Part shown: positions 38,701 to 47,332 of the stretch, piece by piece
Layout of the letters: the number at the start of each line of letters is the position of its first letter
Numbering within the stretch: the first letter of the stretch is position 1
DNA from: Alphaproteobacteria bacterium
GTDB taxonomy: Bacteria > Pseudomonadota > Alphaproteobacteria > UBA828
NCBI GenBank assembly: GCA_022826665.1
Contig: JAJDUK010000047.1
Span: forward strand, 186,001-250,000
DNA: 64,000 nt
Direction: 5' to 3'
Notes under the pieces: model-generated
What the model was told of the DNA's origin: nothing
The model's database searches: none
What the model saw: the letters and a program-made list of their open reading frames with translations, nothing else
Translations under genes and position numbers: made by a program

Positions 38701-39178
38701 TGCCGCCGGACAGAGCGCGCGGCTGCGCGGCATCGCCGCCCACAAGCTGCTGGAGCATCTGCCGGCGCTCGCGCCTGCGGATCGACCGTCCGCCGCCCGC
38801 CGCCTGCTCGCACGGCACGATCTCGCCGACGGCGAGCGCGAGGCGCTGGCCGAGGCCATGATCGAGCTCGTGGCCGACCCGGCGTTCGCCGCGCTCTTCA
38901 CGCCGGATGCCCTGGCCGAGGCGCCGATCAGCGCCGTCGTGGGCGACCGAGTGATCTCGGGTCAGATCGACCGGCTGCTGGTGGGCGAGCGGGAGGTGAT
39001 CGCCCTCGATTACAAGACTGGCCGTGCCCCGCCCGACGACGCGGTGCCGGAGGCGTACCGCGCCCAGATGGAGAGCTATCGCGCGGCGCTGGCCGCCGTC
39101 TTCCCGGATCGCATCATTACCTGCGGCCTGTTCTTCGTCGACGCACCCCGCCTGATCTGGTTGCCGGCGGACAAATAG
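35738..39178 (+). CDS. addA: Double-strand break repair helicase-nuclease AddA
   Basis: UvrD-type 3'-5' helicase with a C-terminal nuclease, forming AddAB with the preceding gene product. The 1146-residue protein has Walker A GASAGTGKTKVLTDR, LCLTFTRAAAAEMA, motif II LLIDEAQDTSPTQW, VGDEKQSIFSFQGA, motif V MTVHGAKGLEAPVVFLPD, VAMTRAEDRLYV, and the nuclease motif GQIDRLLVGEREVIALDYKTG. A Pro/Ala-rich linker of about 55 residues joins helicase and nuclease parts near residues 931-987. The ATG shares one base with the addB stop; the longer frame lies within addB. Confidence 0.95.
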   Translation: MAAHTPGMTAAQHRASDPAASVWVGASAGTGKTKVLTDRVLRLLLGGTAPERVLCLTFTRAAAAEMALRITRELAHWTVADDETLSAALSGLTGAQPSRVTRDLARRLFATVLDVPDGLKIQTIHAFCQSLLRRFPLEAGVSPNFEIADERMSTTLLGAARARLLHAARPAVDDALAANLATMTAVVGEEGFGALLADVSGARDRFSSVLERHGDTSGAIAALRVRLGVAEGATSESVLAKASAEGAFDRLALTKAVRVLTGGTVTDQRRAQTIAAWLDADHEGRKAWFGPYRRAFLREDGNALQRLITKKLGDAHPDAAEALGLEQERVGAVVERWNAARVAESSAALIEVAARHLGYYGAEKARHAVLDYGDQIARSRSLLARAGIAPWVLYKLDGGLDHLLIDEAQDTSPTQWSVIAALAEEFFAGKGARAAPRTLFAVGDEKQSIFSFQGADVRALADAHHRFQSRAEAAERPWESLPLAESFRSTGAVLAVVDAVFARPEARAGVTAEAVPIRHQVHRAGAAGRVELWPPVMPEKREPPKPWALPVEREEPDDPAARLATLIADRVAAWTQEPAAEGSDGWLEARGRPIRPGDVLVLVRRRGPFVDHLLRAFKARGVPVAGIDRMVLTEQLAVMDLIALGEFCLLPGDDLTLATVLKSPLIGLDEDALFALAYERGDASLWATLARWRGERPAFAEAHVALSAFLAAADAMPPFEFYSEVLGARGGRAALLGRLGPESGDAIEEFLALALAYGRSHPPSLQGFLHWVQDGRAEIARDFEQGRDEVRIMTVHGAKGLEAPVVFLPDTMRKPRGRDPLVWLEEERVDGGAGAVEGLLFPGRASREDPLTREARAQARDAQEEEYRRLLYVAMTRAEDRLYVCGWQGRDTPPDDCWYTLVRSGMKSLKGVELLAMPGVGESEGAGLAYAEPQTAPLPPPAEPTPEADAPPPPPPALLTPPAAEPPALRPLAPSRALPEPAPHSPIDAAGQSARLRGIAAHKLLEHLPALAPADRPSAARRLLARHDLADGEREALAEAMIELVADPAFAALFTPDALAEAPISAVVGDRVISGQIDRLLVGEREVIALDYKTGRAPPDDAVPEAYRAQMESYRAALAAVFPDRIITCGLFFVDAPRLIWLPADK

Positions 39179-39180
39179 GA

Positions 39181-40083
39181 TCAGCCGCCGAAGCGGGGCT
39201 CGGGCAGGCCTCGCACGCCGAGGCCGGAGACCGCGAGGATGCCGCCGCCGTGGGGCTGCGGCTTGGAGGCCTCGCCGAAGATTTTCTGGGCCTCCGGGCC
39301 GAGAAAATCCGTGCGGCCCATCGAGGTGAGGTAGGCCACGTCGAGGTTGTCGCCGCCGAACATGATGCTGGTGATGGTCTTGGTCGGCACCGGCACGCGG
39401 CGATCTACCGTGCCGTCCGGCGCGTAGCGCACCAGCTGGCCAGAGACGATCTGCGCGTTCCAGAGATACCCCTCGGCATCGATGGTCGAGCCGTCGGGAA
39501 TGCCGGGCTCGTCGTGGGTGTTGGCGAAGACGCGCTTGTTGGAGATCGCGCCGCTCTCGATGTCGTAGTCGTAGGCGTAGATCTCCTGCATGTAGGAATC
39601 GGTGTGATAGAAGGTCTTGTTGTCGGGGCTCCAGCTCGGCCCGTTGTTGCAGATGATGCCGCGCTCCAGCTCGTGCACTGTGAGGTCGGGGTCGAGCCGG
39701 AAGAGGCCGCAGATCGGCGATTCCGAAATCTCGTCCTCGCCGCCGGCGAAGAAGCGGCCGCGGCGGTCCACCTTGCCGTCGTTGAAGAGCGTGCGCGGCT
39801 CGTCGGCATCCACCAGGGCGATGAGCTCGGTCTCGCCGCTGTCGAGGTCCATGAAGTAGAAGCCGTCGCGCATGGTCAGCACGCCGCCGCCCTGCTCCCT
39901 GAGCGCGAATGCGCCCACGGTCTTGGGCAGGGTCCAGGTGCGGGTCTTGCCGGTGCGGGGGTCGAGGCGCCAGACCTCCTTGTCCAGCATGTCGACCCAG
40001 TAGAGCACGCCGTCTGCCGGGTCCCAGACCGGCCCCTCGCCGAGATAGTTGCCCGCCTCCACCACGCATTCGATCTTGACCAT
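39181..40083 (-). CDS. SMP-30/gluconolactonase/LRE family protein
   Basis: Six-bladed beta-propeller of the SMP-30 (regucalcin-like) family, usually metal-dependent lactonases of sugar acids. Metal-site positions are present: Glu in YLGEGPVWD, Asn in LFNDGKVDRRGR, NGPSWSPD and PDGSTIDAEGYLWNA. The 300-residue length is normal. It ends 2 bases from the addA stop on the opposite strand and has no operon partner, so the substrate cannot be inferred; gluconolactone-type sugar lactones are the default. Confidence 0.88.
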   Translation of the reverse strand: MVKIECVVEAGNYLGEGPVWDPADGVLYWVDMLDKEVWRLDPRTGKTRTWTLPKTVGAFALREQGGGVLTMRDGFYFMDLDSGETELIALVDADEPRTLFNDGKVDRRGRFFAGGEDEISESPICGLFRLDPDLTVHELERGIICNNGPSWSPDNKTFYHTDSYMQEIYAYDYDIESGAISNKRVFANTHDEPGIPDGSTIDAEGYLWNAQIVSGQLVRYAPDGTVDRRVPVPTKTITSIMFGGDNLDVAYLTSMGRTDFLGPEAQKIFGEASKPQPHGGGILAVSGLGVRGLPEPRFGG

Positions 40084-40206
40084 CTCCCACCTCTCTTTGC
40101 CTTCTGACGCTCCCCGCCCGCCGGCGCACGGCCGGTTGGGGAGAGGAGCCGGGACGGGGCAACTATACGCCGGAATGCACTGCTGCGGGGTCTGTGTGGC
40201 TGCGCG

Positions 40207-40620
40207 TCAGCACCCAATGATCCGCACGTGACCCTCCCCGCCATAGGCGAGCAGGTGACGATCGCGGGTCACCAGCGTGTGGCCAAAGGCCCGCGCGGTC
40301 GCGGCGAGGATGCGGTCCACCGGATCGGCTGGCGGCGCACCGGGCAGGGCGCACGACGCGATAAAAACCTCCGGCGGCAGTTCCGCGAGCGCCAGCTCCG
40401 GCCACGCGAGAATTCTCTCGAACCACATCTGGGGGCTCATCGCGAGCGCAATTCTGTTTTTCTCCACGAGCATGGCGATTTCCCACGCGGTGATGGGGGA
40501 GACGAAGACCCCGCGGCCATGCGTAGGCGCGTCCTCCAACGCGCCTGCGGCCGGTTCCCTCAGCGCCTCGCCGTTCGCGATCCAGATGACCGTGCAGGTG
40601 TCGAGAAGGTAGACGGGCAT
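40207..40620 (-). CDS. vapC: PIN-domain toxin, VapC family
   Basis: Ribonuclease toxin of a type II toxin-antitoxin system. The 137-residue protein carries the acidic metal-binding set of PIN domains: Asp7 in YLLDTCTVIW, Glu in ITAWEIAML, Asp in PADPVDRILAA and Asp in LVTRDRHLL, so it should be catalytically competent. VapC toxins cut tRNA or rRNA; the target here is unknown. It starts 6 bases after the stop of the upstream gene, whose C-terminal end looks like a toxin-binding peptide, and the two share one promoter with a palindromic operator. Confidence 0.9.
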   Translation of the reverse strand: MPVYLLDTCTVIWIANGEALREPAAGALEDAPTHGRGVFVSPITAWEIAMLVEKNRIALAMSPQMWFERILAWPELALAELPPEVFIASCALPGAPPADPVDRILAATARAFGHTLVTRDRHLLAYGGEGHVRIIGC

Positions 40621-40626
40621 CGCCGA

Positions 40627-41049
40627 CTACTGAGTCGCATCCCATTTCGTGTTGATCGGTGCCGTCAAGTCGGTTCCTGGCTTGATCGTCACCGTACCCT
40701 CGAGCGCACCGAAGACACGAGAAAGAAAGCCCCCGGAGGTGACTGTGGAATCTTGCGGCTCGTCCCGTAGCTCGCCGCTCGCGGACTTGGCCGCCGGTCC
40801 GTACTGCACGGCCTTGCAAAACACCAATTTATGCGCAGCCATGTCCACCTCCGCCGTCGCGAAGCCCGCCTCGAGCCAAGCACGAGTCATGACGTTGTTC
40901 GTGGGGTTATTGGACCACCAGGCCCGGTGGGTGAAGGCAGATTGCGGCAGTTTCGCGCCGATGACCTGCTCGATATCGGCGAAGGTCATGGGCACGGACT
41001 CCTGGCCTGCGTCGCGCAGGTGATCCGCCAAGGGCGCATATTTCGACAC
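40627..41049 (-). CDS. Probable non-canonical antitoxin: DUF7662-like domain with antitoxin-type C-terminal tail
   Basis: The 140-residue product has two parts. Residues 1-78 (KYAPLADHL, VPMTFADIEQVIGAKLP, AWWSNNPTNNVMTRAWLEAG, VDMAAHKLVF) match a small uncharacterised bacterial domain that I recall as DUF7662. Residues 106-140 (FLSRVFGALEGTVTIKPG, DLTAP, KWDATQ) resemble the short tail with which VapB and Phd antitoxins block toxins. It directly precedes the PIN toxin, the normal antitoxin position. The GTG start has a good AAGGAG site. The antitoxin role is inferred from position, tail and operator; a DNA-binding role for the N-domain is a guess. Confidence 0.7.
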   Translation of the reverse strand: MSKYAPLADHLRDAGQESVPMTFADIEQVIGAKLPQSAFTHRAWWSNNPTNNVMTRAWLEAGFATAEVDMAAHKLVFCKAVQYGPAAKSASGELRDEPQDSTVTSGGFLSRVFGALEGTVTIKPGTDLTAPINTKWDATQ

Positions 41050-41083
41050 AACGGTTCTCCTTCACAGGTATTTTTTGGAGGGT

Positions 41084-41102
41084 GTGTGTGTATAACACAC
41101 AC
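41084..41102. promoter_or_regulatory. Operator palindrome of the toxin-antitoxin operon
   Basis: Perfect 8-base arms GTGTGTGT and ACACACAC around ATA, overlapping the -10 box of the promoter that reads into the antitoxin gene. This is the usual layout for autorepression by a toxin-antitoxin complex. Confidence 0.65.
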
Positions 41103-41118
41103 TTACTTCTTATTGCAA
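41089..41118 (-). promoter_or_regulatory. Promoter of the toxin-antitoxin operon
   Basis: On the minus strand TTGCAA, 18 bases, TATACA, about 40 bases before the GTG start of the antitoxin. This is one of the few AT-rich patches in the region. Confidence 0.6.
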
Positions 41119-41242
41119 ACAGAAAATCGCGTGCGACGGCCGCGACCGGCTCCGCCCCATTGCCGGTGCCGGCGGCGCCGGCGTAGTCTCGCGCGCCACC
41201 CGGCGCCGCTATGGGAGCGGCGCCCTTCCGAGACGAGCCGCG

Positions 41243-42493
41243 ATGACCGTTGAGCAGGCGCCCGGCCGTAGCCAGGCCCGCGTCATGGGGCTGATCGCAC
41301 TCGCCCACGGCGCGAGCCACTTCTACCAGCTCGCCCTGCCGCCGCTCTTCCCGCACCTCAAGGACTCATTCGCGGTCAGCTACACCGAGCTCGGTACGCT
41401 GATGACCGTGTTCTACGTGGCCTCCGGCGTCGCGCAGACCGGGGCGGGCTTCCTGGTCGACCGCTTCCCGGCGCGCACCGTGCTGCTGGGCGGGCTCGCG
41501 TTGCTCTGCATTGCGATCTTGCTGATGGGTCCCGCGCCCGCGTTCTGGATGCTGTTCCCGCTTGCCGTGCTCGCGGGGCTGGGCAACAGCGTGTTCCACC
41601 CGGCCGATCTCTCCATCCTCACCGCGAATATCCGCCGCACGCGCCACGGCCGGGCCTACGGCTTCCACACTCTGGGCGGCAATCTCGGCTATGCGCTCGC
41701 CCCCATCGTCATGGTGGGGCTCGCGCTGGAACTCGGCTGGCGCTCCGCCCTGATCGTGGCCGGTGCAGGCGGCCTCGTGCTGTTTCTGGTCCTGCTCTTC
41801 AACCGACACCTGTTCCTCGACGCGAGCGACGAGGCGCCGGCGGCGGCCCGCCCGCGTGTTGACGAAGCCTCCGCGGCGGTTGCGAACGGGCGCGGTTGGC
41901 TCGTGGCCGTGAGACAGGGCGTCGCTCCCCTCGTTTCTATCCCGGTCATGCTTTGCTTCGCCTTCTTCATCTTCTTGAGCGGGGCCACGATCGGCCTGCA
42001 GTCGTTCTTCCCGGCGTTGATGGACCAGCTCTACGGCCTGCCGGTCGCCGAAGGCGCGCCGCTGCTCTCGGTCTTCCTCTTCGGTGCATCGGGGGGAGTC
42101 CTGCTTGGCGGCTTTCTGGCCGAGCGCACGAGTTCACGGCATCAGCTCGTCATCGGCGCGGGCCTCGCGTCGGCAGCCGCGTTCTTCGTCGCCATCAGCC
42201 TCGGCCTCTTCCCGGCCGCGGTTCTGGGAGTCCCCTTCGCGCTCGCCGGCATCTTGGTCGGCCTCACCTTTCCGTCGCGCGACATGCTGGTGCGCGAGAC
42301 CGCGGCGGCCGATGCCAGGGGCAGGGTCTTCGGCTTCGTCTATTCTGGTCTTGATACCGGTGCCGCCGTCGCGCCGCTGATCGTGGGGCTCCTGCTCGAC
42401 CAAGGCGATCCTCGCGCCGTGATGTGGCTGATCGCGGCGCTTCTGCTGCTGGGCGTCGTGGCCGCCGCCCTGGCGAAGGGTCGACAAGGGTGA
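41243..42493 (+). CDS. MFS transporter
   Basis: Twelve-helix major facilitator superfamily protein of 416 residues. The start HGASHFYQLALPPLFPHLKD and the loop motif GFLVDRFPARTVLLGG between helices 2 and 3 recall the fosmidomycin-resistance (Fsr) branch of drug exporters. A conserved HTLGGNLGYALAP lies in the fourth to fifth helix region. The cargo is not predictable. The gene is divergent from the toxin-antitoxin operon and 85 bases before the LLM oxidoreductase gene, so those two may be co-expressed. Confidence 0.88.
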   Translation: MTVEQAPGRSQARVMGLIALAHGASHFYQLALPPLFPHLKDSFAVSYTELGTLMTVFYVASGVAQTGAGFLVDRFPARTVLLGGLALLCIAILLMGPAPAFWMLFPLAVLAGLGNSVFHPADLSILTANIRRTRHGRAYGFHTLGGNLGYALAPIVMVGLALELGWRSALIVAGAGGLVLFLVLLFNRHLFLDASDEAPAAARPRVDEASAAVANGRGWLVAVRQGVAPLVSIPVMLCFAFFIFLSGATIGLQSFFPALMDQLYGLPVAEGAPLLSVFLFGASGGVLLGGFLAERTSSRHQLVIGAGLASAAAFFVAISLGLFPAAVLGVPFALAGILVGLTFPSRDMLVRETAAADARGRVFGFVYSGLDTGAAVAPLIVGLLLDQGDPRAVMWLIAALLLLGVVAAALAKGRQG

Positions 42494-42578
42494 GTACGCT
42501 GCGGCGCGCGCCATGCGCTACAATCCGCCCGCCCCAGCGCGCGGGTGCTCGTGTTCCCCTCTGCATTCGGTGAGTGAC

Positions 42579-43643
42579 ATGGTCAGCTTCGGCTTGTTCT
42601 GCCTCATGGGCTATCGGGACCGGGGAAGCCAGGTCTCCGAGGTGCTCGGCAACGCGGTCCGCATGACGCAATGGGCAGAGGAGGCGGGCTTCGAGGCCGC
42701 CTGGTTCGCCGAACACCACTTCTCCAACTACTGCGTCTGCCCCTCGCCGCTCCTGATGGTCAATCACTGCGCGGGACACACGACGCGAATCAAGCTTGGC
42801 CCGGCGGTGATCGTGGTGCCGCTCTATCACCCGGTGCGGCTCCTCGCCGAGATCGGCATGACCCAGGCGCTGCTCGGCGAGGATCGCTTCCTGCTGGGGC
42901 TCGGCAGCGGCTACCAGCCCTACGAGTTCGAGCGCTTCGGTGCCGATCTGGGCGATTCCAAGGCGCAGTTGGATGAGTTCCTCGCGCTTATGGATCGGGC
43001 CTATGCAAACGAGACCTTCAGCTTCGACGGCAACTTCACCGCCTTGCCGGAGACCAACATCAGCACACGCCCGCCGGGTGGCGTGCCGCCGATCTGGATT
43101 GCCGGCGATTCGGAGTCGACGCACAGGCTGGCGGCGCAGCGCGGCTTCGTGCCGATCATCACCGGCCGCTGGTTCGGCGCCGACTATCTGGCCGAGCAGC
43201 GGGAGCGCATCGACGCGTCCTACGCCGCCGAGGGCCTGGGCGGGGAGACGCACGAGCTCGGGATCCTGCGCTTCGTCTGCGTGACCGAGAGCGACGAGGA
43301 GACGCTGGACTACCTCGTCAACGCCCGCCAGCAGATGCGCTTCGCAGCCGCGCTCCGCAACCGCCAGGAGGCGATGGACGGCGGCATGCTGATCGAGAAG
43401 CCGTTCTCCAGCGAGCCGGCGCTGGAGGAGATGGCGGCGAGCCTGCCCGTGGGCGATGCCGCCACGGTCGCGGCCCGGCTGACCGCCGATATCCGCGCCT
43501 CGGGCGCGAGCCACATGATGCTGAACATCCAGGCGGCGGGTTCCACCATGGCCCAAGCGGAGCGCACCATCCGGGCCTTCGCCGGCGAGATCAGGCCCGC
43601 CATCGAGAGCGCTCTCGCCGAGGAGCCGGGCGCCGCGGCTTAG
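42579..43643 (+). CDS. LLM class flavin-dependent oxidoreductase
   Basis: Bacterial luciferase-like monooxygenase or F420/FMN oxidoreductase of the TIM-barrel LLM family. Typical elements are [19 protein letters not shown] near residue 33, [38 protein letters not shown] and [12 protein letters not shown]. The 354-residue length fits. The ATG at 42579 ([11 protein letters not shown]) is chosen because the family begins there; the 22 codons upstream are not homologous. The substrate is unknown. Its stop is only 4 bases inside the 3' end of prfB on the other strand. Confidence 0.9.
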   Translation: MVSFGLFCLMGYRDRGSQVSEVLGNAVRMTQWAEEAGFEAAWFAEHHFSNYCVCPSPLLMVNHCAGHTTRIKLGPAVIVVPLYHPVRLLAEIGMTQALLGEDRFLLGLGSGYQPYEFERFGADLGDSKAQLDEFLALMDRAYANETFSFDGNFTALPETNISTRPPGGVPPIWIAGDSESTHRLAAQRGFVPIITGRWFGADYLAEQRERIDASYAAEGLGGETHELGILRFVCVTESDEETLDYLVNARQQMRFAAALRNRQEAMDGGMLIEKPFSSEPALEEMAASLPVGDAATVAARLTADIRASGASHMMLNIQAAGSTMAQAERTIRAFAGEIRPAIESALAEEPGAAA

Positions 43644-44765
43644 CCCTTGCCCGCGCCCTCCGCAGGGGCGCCAATGCGGGCGGCGAGCGATGCCGCGAGA
43701 AACTGATCGATGCCGCCGTCGAGCACGGCGTCGGGGTTGCTGCTTTCGATCCCCGTGCGCAGGTCCTTCACCATGCGGTAGGGCTGCAGCACGTAGGAGC
43801 GGATCTGGTGGCCCCAACCGATGTCGCTCTTCTGCTCGGCGAGCGCTTGCGCCTCCATTTCGCGCTCCTGCAGCGCACGCTCGTAGAGACGGGCGCGCAG
43901 CATCGACATGGCCTCCGCCCTGTTGCGGTGCTGCGAGCGCTCGGCCTGGCACTGCACGACAATGCTGGTGGGCAGGTGGGTGATGCGGACCGCGCTATCG
44001 GTCCGGTTGACGTGCTGCCCGCCCGCGCCCGAGGCACGGTAGGTGTCGATCCGGAGGTCCTTGTCTGCGATTTCGATGTCGATGGTCTCGTCCACCACAG
44101 GGTAAACCCAGACCGAGGCGAAGCTCGTGTGGCGCCGCGCGCCGGCGTCGAAGGGAGAGATGCGGACCAGGCGGTGCACGCCGCTCTCGGTCTTGAGCCA
44201 GCCGTAAGCACTCTCGCCCGAGACCTTGAGGACGGCCGACTTGATCCCGGCTTCCTCGCCGGGACTCTCCTCGATCCATTCGACCTTGTAGCCGCGCTGC
44301 TCCGACCAGCGCACGTACATGCGGAGCAGCATTTCGGCCCAGTCCTGCGATTCGGTGCCGCCGGCGCCGGCATGGACCTCGAGGAAACCGTCGTTGCCGT
44401 CCGCCTCGCCCGAAAGCAGGCTCTCCAGCTCGCGCCGCTTCGCCTCCGCGCGGGTCGCCGCAAGGGCGGCTTCCGCCTCGCCGTAGGCGTCCTCGTCGGA
44501 CTCTTCCTCGGCAAGCTCGGCGAGCGCGAGGCCGTCCTCCAGCTCCAGCTCCAGGCGCTGATAGGTGGCGACCGCCGCGTCGAGCCGGGTGCGCTCCTGC
44601 ATCACCGCGCGGGCGCGCTCGGCATCGGCCCAGAGGTCGGGGTCCTCGGCCTCGCGGTTCAGCGCCTCCAGGCGATCTCGGGCGCCGTCGAGGTCAAAGG
44701 TGCCTCCTCAGCAGCGTCAGCGACTGCTTGATGTCATCGGCAAGCGACAGGATTTCGGCGCGCAT
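43640..44765 (-). CDS. prfB: Peptide chain release factor 2, with programmed +1 frameshift
   Basis: Release factor for UGA and UAA. Translation begins at the ATG at 44765 and runs 23 codons ([20 protein letters not shown], then RHL) to an in-frame UGA; a +1 shift at CTT-TGA-C, skipping base 44696, joins it to the main frame, giving 374 residues, the normal RF2 length. Coding bases are 44765-44697 and 44695-43640. The main part has SPF in [13 protein letters not shown] (UGA recognition), and the GGQ motif [14 protein letters not shown]. Reading only the main frame would lose the first helix region. The gene is convergent with the LLM oxidoreductase gene. Confidence 0.95.
44694..44708 (-). promoter_or_regulatory. 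RF2 autoregulatory frameshift site
   Basis: On the minus strand AGGAGG, three bases, CTT, then TGA-C. This is the established prfB arrangement: the internal Shine-Dalgarno sequence three bases before the slippery CUU pushes the ribosome +1 when UGA is read slowly because RF2 is scarce. Confidence 0.95.
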
Positions 44766-44789
44766 CGACAGGGCCCTTCCGGTGGGGGC

Positions 44790-47201
44790 TCAATATACGG
44801 CGCCCAGCCCCTCGAACGGAACCGCACCTGTTTCGAGTGCGCCGTCCAGACCCTCGGCTGCCCGCAGAGCCGCCCGCTGCGTCGGCTCGGTACCGGGCAG
44901 GAACGCTTCGACGATCACGTCGTCGCTGGCGGCGCCCGGCAGCGCGCCGGAACCGCGTTCGACCCGCACGAAGCGGATGCCGGGGGGAACCCGGAAGGGC
45001 ACGGCCGGCTTGCCGGCTAGGGCGCCTGCGAAGAAGTCCCGCACGATCGGCGCTGCAACACGGCCGCCGGCCTCCTTCCACCCCAGCGATTGCGGCTGGT
45101 CGAAGCCGACGTAGGCCGCGGCCACCAGGTCGGGCGTGAAGCCGACGAACCAGGCATCGCGGAACTCGTTGGTTGTGCCCGTTTTGCCGCCGATCGTCGC
45201 GCCCAGCTTGCGAAGCGCGCGGCCGGTGCCGCGCTGCACCGCGCCCTCCAACATCGAAACGACTTGGTAGGTGGTGCGCGGATCGGCGATCACTGGCCGG
45301 ACGTCACGGAGAATGGGCGGTAGCTGATGATGCCATTCGCCCGGCCGGCAGTGGTCGCAATCGCGCGCGTCCCGCCGATAGACCGTGCGCCCGTTGCGGT
45401 CCTGAATGCGCTCGACGAACGCTGGCTCGATCTTGCGCCCGCCGTTGACCAGCATGGCATAAGCGGCAGCCAAGTCGAGCGGCGTCGTCTCCATCGAACC
45501 CAGCGCGGCCGACGGCAGCTCAGGCAGGTCCTCGTAGAGCCCGAAACGCGCGGCATAGTCGCCCACGGTTTTCATGCCGATGTCCTGGGCGACGCGGAGC
45601 GTCATCAGGTTGCGCGATTCCTCGAGGCCCACCCTGAGCGTGCTGGGGCCATAAAAGCGCTCGGTGTAGTTCTCGGGCTTCCACTTGCGCAGGTGCTCGC
45701 CCTGGTCGATCACCACCGGCGCATCGAGCACGATAGAGGCCGGCGTGTAGCCGTGATCGAGCGCCGCCAGGTAGACGAACGGCTTGAAGGCAGAGCCGGG
45801 CTGGCGCCGTGCCTGGGTCGCGCGGTCGAACTCGCTGGTGGCGAAGTCGAAGCCACCGACCAGCGCCAGCACCCGTCCGGTGTGCGGATCGAGCGCCACC
45901 AGGGCGCCCGAGACCGCGGGAATCTGGCGGAGCGCATAGGAACCGTCGCGGCCCTCCACCGGCGCAACCGGAACCACGTCGCCCGCGCTCAGCACTTGGT
46001 GCGCGGCGGTGACCTCCGGTCCGAGCCGGCCCTTCCCCCGCGCCGCTCGCGCCCATGTAAGGTCGTCAAGCACGATGGCGCCCACACCGCCGTCAGCAAA
46101 GCCGATCTCCGCGCGACCGGCTTCTGCGGTCAGGACCGCCGCGAGGCGCCATGGTTTCGGCACCGGCGGCAGCTCTTCCGCGCCGAGCGCTTGGCGCCAG
46201 TCGCCCGCCGGATCGACCTGCGTGAGCGGGCCACGCCAGCCGCGACGTTGGTCGTAGGCGACGAGGCCGCCCCTGAGCGCACTGTCGGCGACCGCCTGGA
46301 GCGCCGGATCGACCGTCGTGCGGACCGAGAGGCCGCCTTCGTAGAGCGTGTCATCGCCGTAGCGCGCCTGTAGCCAGCGGCGCACCTCCTCGGAGAAGTG
46401 CGGCGCCTCGACGAAGGTCTCGGGCGCCCGATCGCGCGTGCGGAGCGGTGCCTGCATCGCGGCCTCGGCCTCGGTTTCGCTCACCGCGCCGTTCGCGACC
46501 ATCTGGTCCAGCACCCAGTTGCGCCGGGCCACTGCGGCTTCGTGCTTGCGCACTGGGTGATAGTTGTTCGGCGCCTTGGGCAAAGCCGCCAGATAGGCGA
46601 TCTCTTCGAGCGAGAGGTCGTTGAGGGAGCGGTCGAAGTAGTTGAGCGCCGACGCCGCCACCCCGTAGGAGCCCGCGCCCAAGTAGATCTCGTTGAGATA
46701 GAGCTCGAGGATCTGGTCCTTGGTGAAGGCGTCTTCAATCCTCATGGCAAGGATGGCTTCCTTGATCTTGCGTGAGAAGGAGAGCTCGTTCGAGAGCAGG
46801 AAGTTCTTGGCCACCTGCTGGGTGACCGTGGACGCGCCGACCGGCCGGCGTTCGCCGTTGCCGACCATATTGACGAGGTTGGTGACCACCGCGTTCGCCA
46901 CGCTGATGGGATCGACCCCGAAGTGCTCGTAGAACGCCTTGTCCTCGGCCGCGAGGAAAGCCTGGACCAGCCGCTGCGGCATTGCATGGACGGGCACGAA
47001 CAGCCGCTTCTCGCGGGCGTGCTCGGCGAGCAGGCGCCCGTCGCCGGCGTGAACGCGGGTCATCACCGGCGGCTCGTAGGCCGCGAGCTGGTTGTGATCG
47101 GGCAGGTCCCGGCCGTAGTGAAAGAACACGAAGGCGATGGCACCGCCTGCGAGTGCTGCGAGGAGCACGAGGCTGCCGAGGACGATGCCGGCGATCTTCA
47201 T
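44790..47201 (-). CDS. mrcA: Penicillin-binding protein 1A (bifunctional murein synthase)
   Basis: Class A PBP with an N-terminal membrane anchor (residues 4-27), a glycosyltransferase domain polymerising lipid II (catalytic Glu86 in AAEDKAFYEHFGVDP, STVTQQVAKNFLL, NEIYLGAGSYG) and a transpeptidase domain with SxxK in GSAFKPF (Ser470), SRN in EESRNLMTLR, and KTGTTNEFRDAWFVGF. The insert between the domains marks the PBP1A type. At 803 residues it is complete. The amidase gene lies upstream on the same strand, 131 bases away, so both act on the septal and lateral wall and may be co-transcribed. Confidence 0.95.
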   Translation of the reverse strand: MKIAGIVLGSLVLLAALAGGAIAFVFFHYGRDLPDHNQLAAYEPPVMTRVHAGDGRLLAEHAREKRLFVPVHAMPQRLVQAFLAAEDKAFYEHFGVDPISVANAVVTNLVNMVGNGERRPVGASTVTQQVAKNFLLSNELSFSRKIKEAILAMRIEDAFTKDQILELYLNEIYLGAGSYGVAASALNYFDRSLNDLSLEEIAYLAALPKAPNNYHPVRKHEAAVARRNWVLDQMVANGAVSETEAEAAMQAPLRTRDRAPETFVEAPHFSEEVRRWLQARYGDDTLYEGGLSVRTTVDPALQAVADSALRGGLVAYDQRRGWRGPLTQVDPAGDWRQALGAEELPPVPKPWRLAAVLTAEAGRAEIGFADGGVGAIVLDDLTWARAARGKGRLGPEVTAAHQVLSAGDVVPVAPVEGRDGSYALRQIPAVSGALVALDPHTGRVLALVGGFDFATSEFDRATQARRQPGSAFKPFVYLAALDHGYTPASIVLDAPVVIDQGEHLRKWKPENYTERFYGPSTLRVGLEESRNLMTLRVAQDIGMKTVGDYAARFGLYEDLPELPSAALGSMETTPLDLAAAYAMLVNGGRKIEPAFVERIQDRNGRTVYRRDARDCDHCRPGEWHHQLPPILRDVRPVIADPRTTYQVVSMLEGAVQRGTGRALRKLGATIGGKTGTTNEFRDAWFVGFTPDLVAAAYVGFDQPQSLGWKEAGGRVAAPIVRDFFAGALAGKPAVPFRVPPGIRFVRVERGSGALPGAASDDVIVEAFLPGTEPTQRAALRAAEGLDGALETGAVPFEGLGAVY

Positions 47202-47332
47202 TCTTGAGCGGGCCGGACGGTCAGTGGAGTCGCATAAGCCTCAGCGTAGCATCGATCGACCGGTGTCGGGACGGTGATGCCGGTGCGTACCCTCCCATCG
47301 GGCGCCAAAATTGAGGCGAGACTGCGGCGGAA

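Noticed and set aside
36710..40162. 1150-codon open frame antisense to addA and running into the SMP-30 gene
   Set aside because: Covers two recognisable genes in other frames and shows no domain of its own.
41081..41102. GTGTGTGT/ACACACAC tract as a simple dinucleotide repeat causing phase variation
   Set aside because: It is a perfect inverted repeat over a promoter rather than a long direct repeat, and lies outside any coding frame.
43640..44605. prfB as a single uninterrupted frame from an internal ATG
   Set aside because: Gives 321 residues and loses the conserved N-terminal helices; the upstream frame with the frameshift signal explains the full protein.
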